Origin: SAR202 cluster bacterium
Lineage (GTDB): Bacteria > Chloroflexota > Dehalococcoidia > UBA3495
DNA: 5,303 bases
Assembly (NCBI GenBank): GCA_009392075.1
Contig: VFHG01000203.1
Span: forward strand, 1-5,303
Reading direction: 5' to 3'
A model generated the notes under the pieces. That model saw nothing but the letters and a program-made list of their open reading frames with translations, did not search any database and was not told the DNA's origin. This document shows positions 5,278 to 5,303 of the stretch, one piece after another; within the stretch, counting starts at the first letter, position 1; each line of letters starts with the position of its first letter. The position numbers and the translations under genes are program-made.

Positions 5278-5303
5278 ATGGCCCAGGGACTGCGATTGGT
5301 TTT
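5278..5303 (+). CDS. adk: Probable adenylate kinase, N-terminal 8 codons only (cut by window edge)
   Basis: An ATG two bases after the secY stop opens a frame reading MAQGLRLV before the window ends. The GLRLV pattern could be the first beta strand that precedes the GxPGxGKGT P-loop of adenylate kinase (ATP + AMP to 2 ADP). adk directly follows secY in many non-enterobacterial spc operons. The P-loop itself is outside the window, so the identification rests on position and eight residues. Other genes such as map or infA are less likely. Only a weak, distant AAGGG (5259-5263) precedes it, so coupling to secY translation is likely. Confidence 0.6.

Noticed and set aside
1..5303. Novel defence, mobile or biosynthetic system
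   Set aside because: Every gene belongs to the conserved spc operon in canonical order, and there is no inserted gene, integrase, tRNA attachment site or repeat array.

Overview
The window is a contiguous part of a bacterial spc-type ribosomal protein operon, all on the + strand: rplE (L5), rpsN (S14, zinc type), rpsH (S8), rplF (L6), rplR (L18), rpsE (S5), rpmD (L30), rplO (L15), secY, and the first codons of what is probably adk. Every complete gene has an intact frame. No RNA gene, mobile element, CRISPR array or foreign insertion was seen.

The organism is a bacterium. The gene order is the classical bacterial one. The four-cysteine S14 and the secY-adk order, rather than secY-rpmJ as in enterobacteria, fit Gram-positive-like or Chloroflexota-type lineages. 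The sequence flavour (moderate GC, extended L5 and S5, and the wording of L30 and SecY) suggests an uncultured Chloroflexota such as a Dehalococcoidia/SAR202 relative. That placement is a tentative impression, not a search result.

Layout: L5 (1-708) has an unusual N-terminal extension of about 52 residues, and its true start may lie left of the window. S14 (720-905) uses TTG. S8 (984-1382) is followed after 7 nt by L6 (1390-1962), which uses GTG and whose Shine-Dalgarno overlaps the S8 stop. L18 (1996-2364) and S5 (2410-3087) follow, S5 with an acidic C-terminal tail. L30 (3126-3305) is only 59 codons. A 192-nt non-coding gap (3306-3497) separates L30 from L15 and is the only sizeable one. 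It holds several inverted repeats, a 9-bp direct repeat and a possible sigma70-type promoter. L15 (3498-3947) overlaps secY (3947-5275) by one base in TAATG. An ATG at 5278 begins the last, truncated gene.

Together the genes supply 5S-RNP proteins (L5, L18), small-subunit proteins (S14, S8, S5), other large-subunit proteins (L6, L30, L15) and the core of the protein export channel (SecY), so ribosome supply and membrane insertion capacity are co-expressed. The region is essentially ordinary. I found no new system; the points worth a second look are the L5 and S5 extensions and the structured rpmD-rplO gap.
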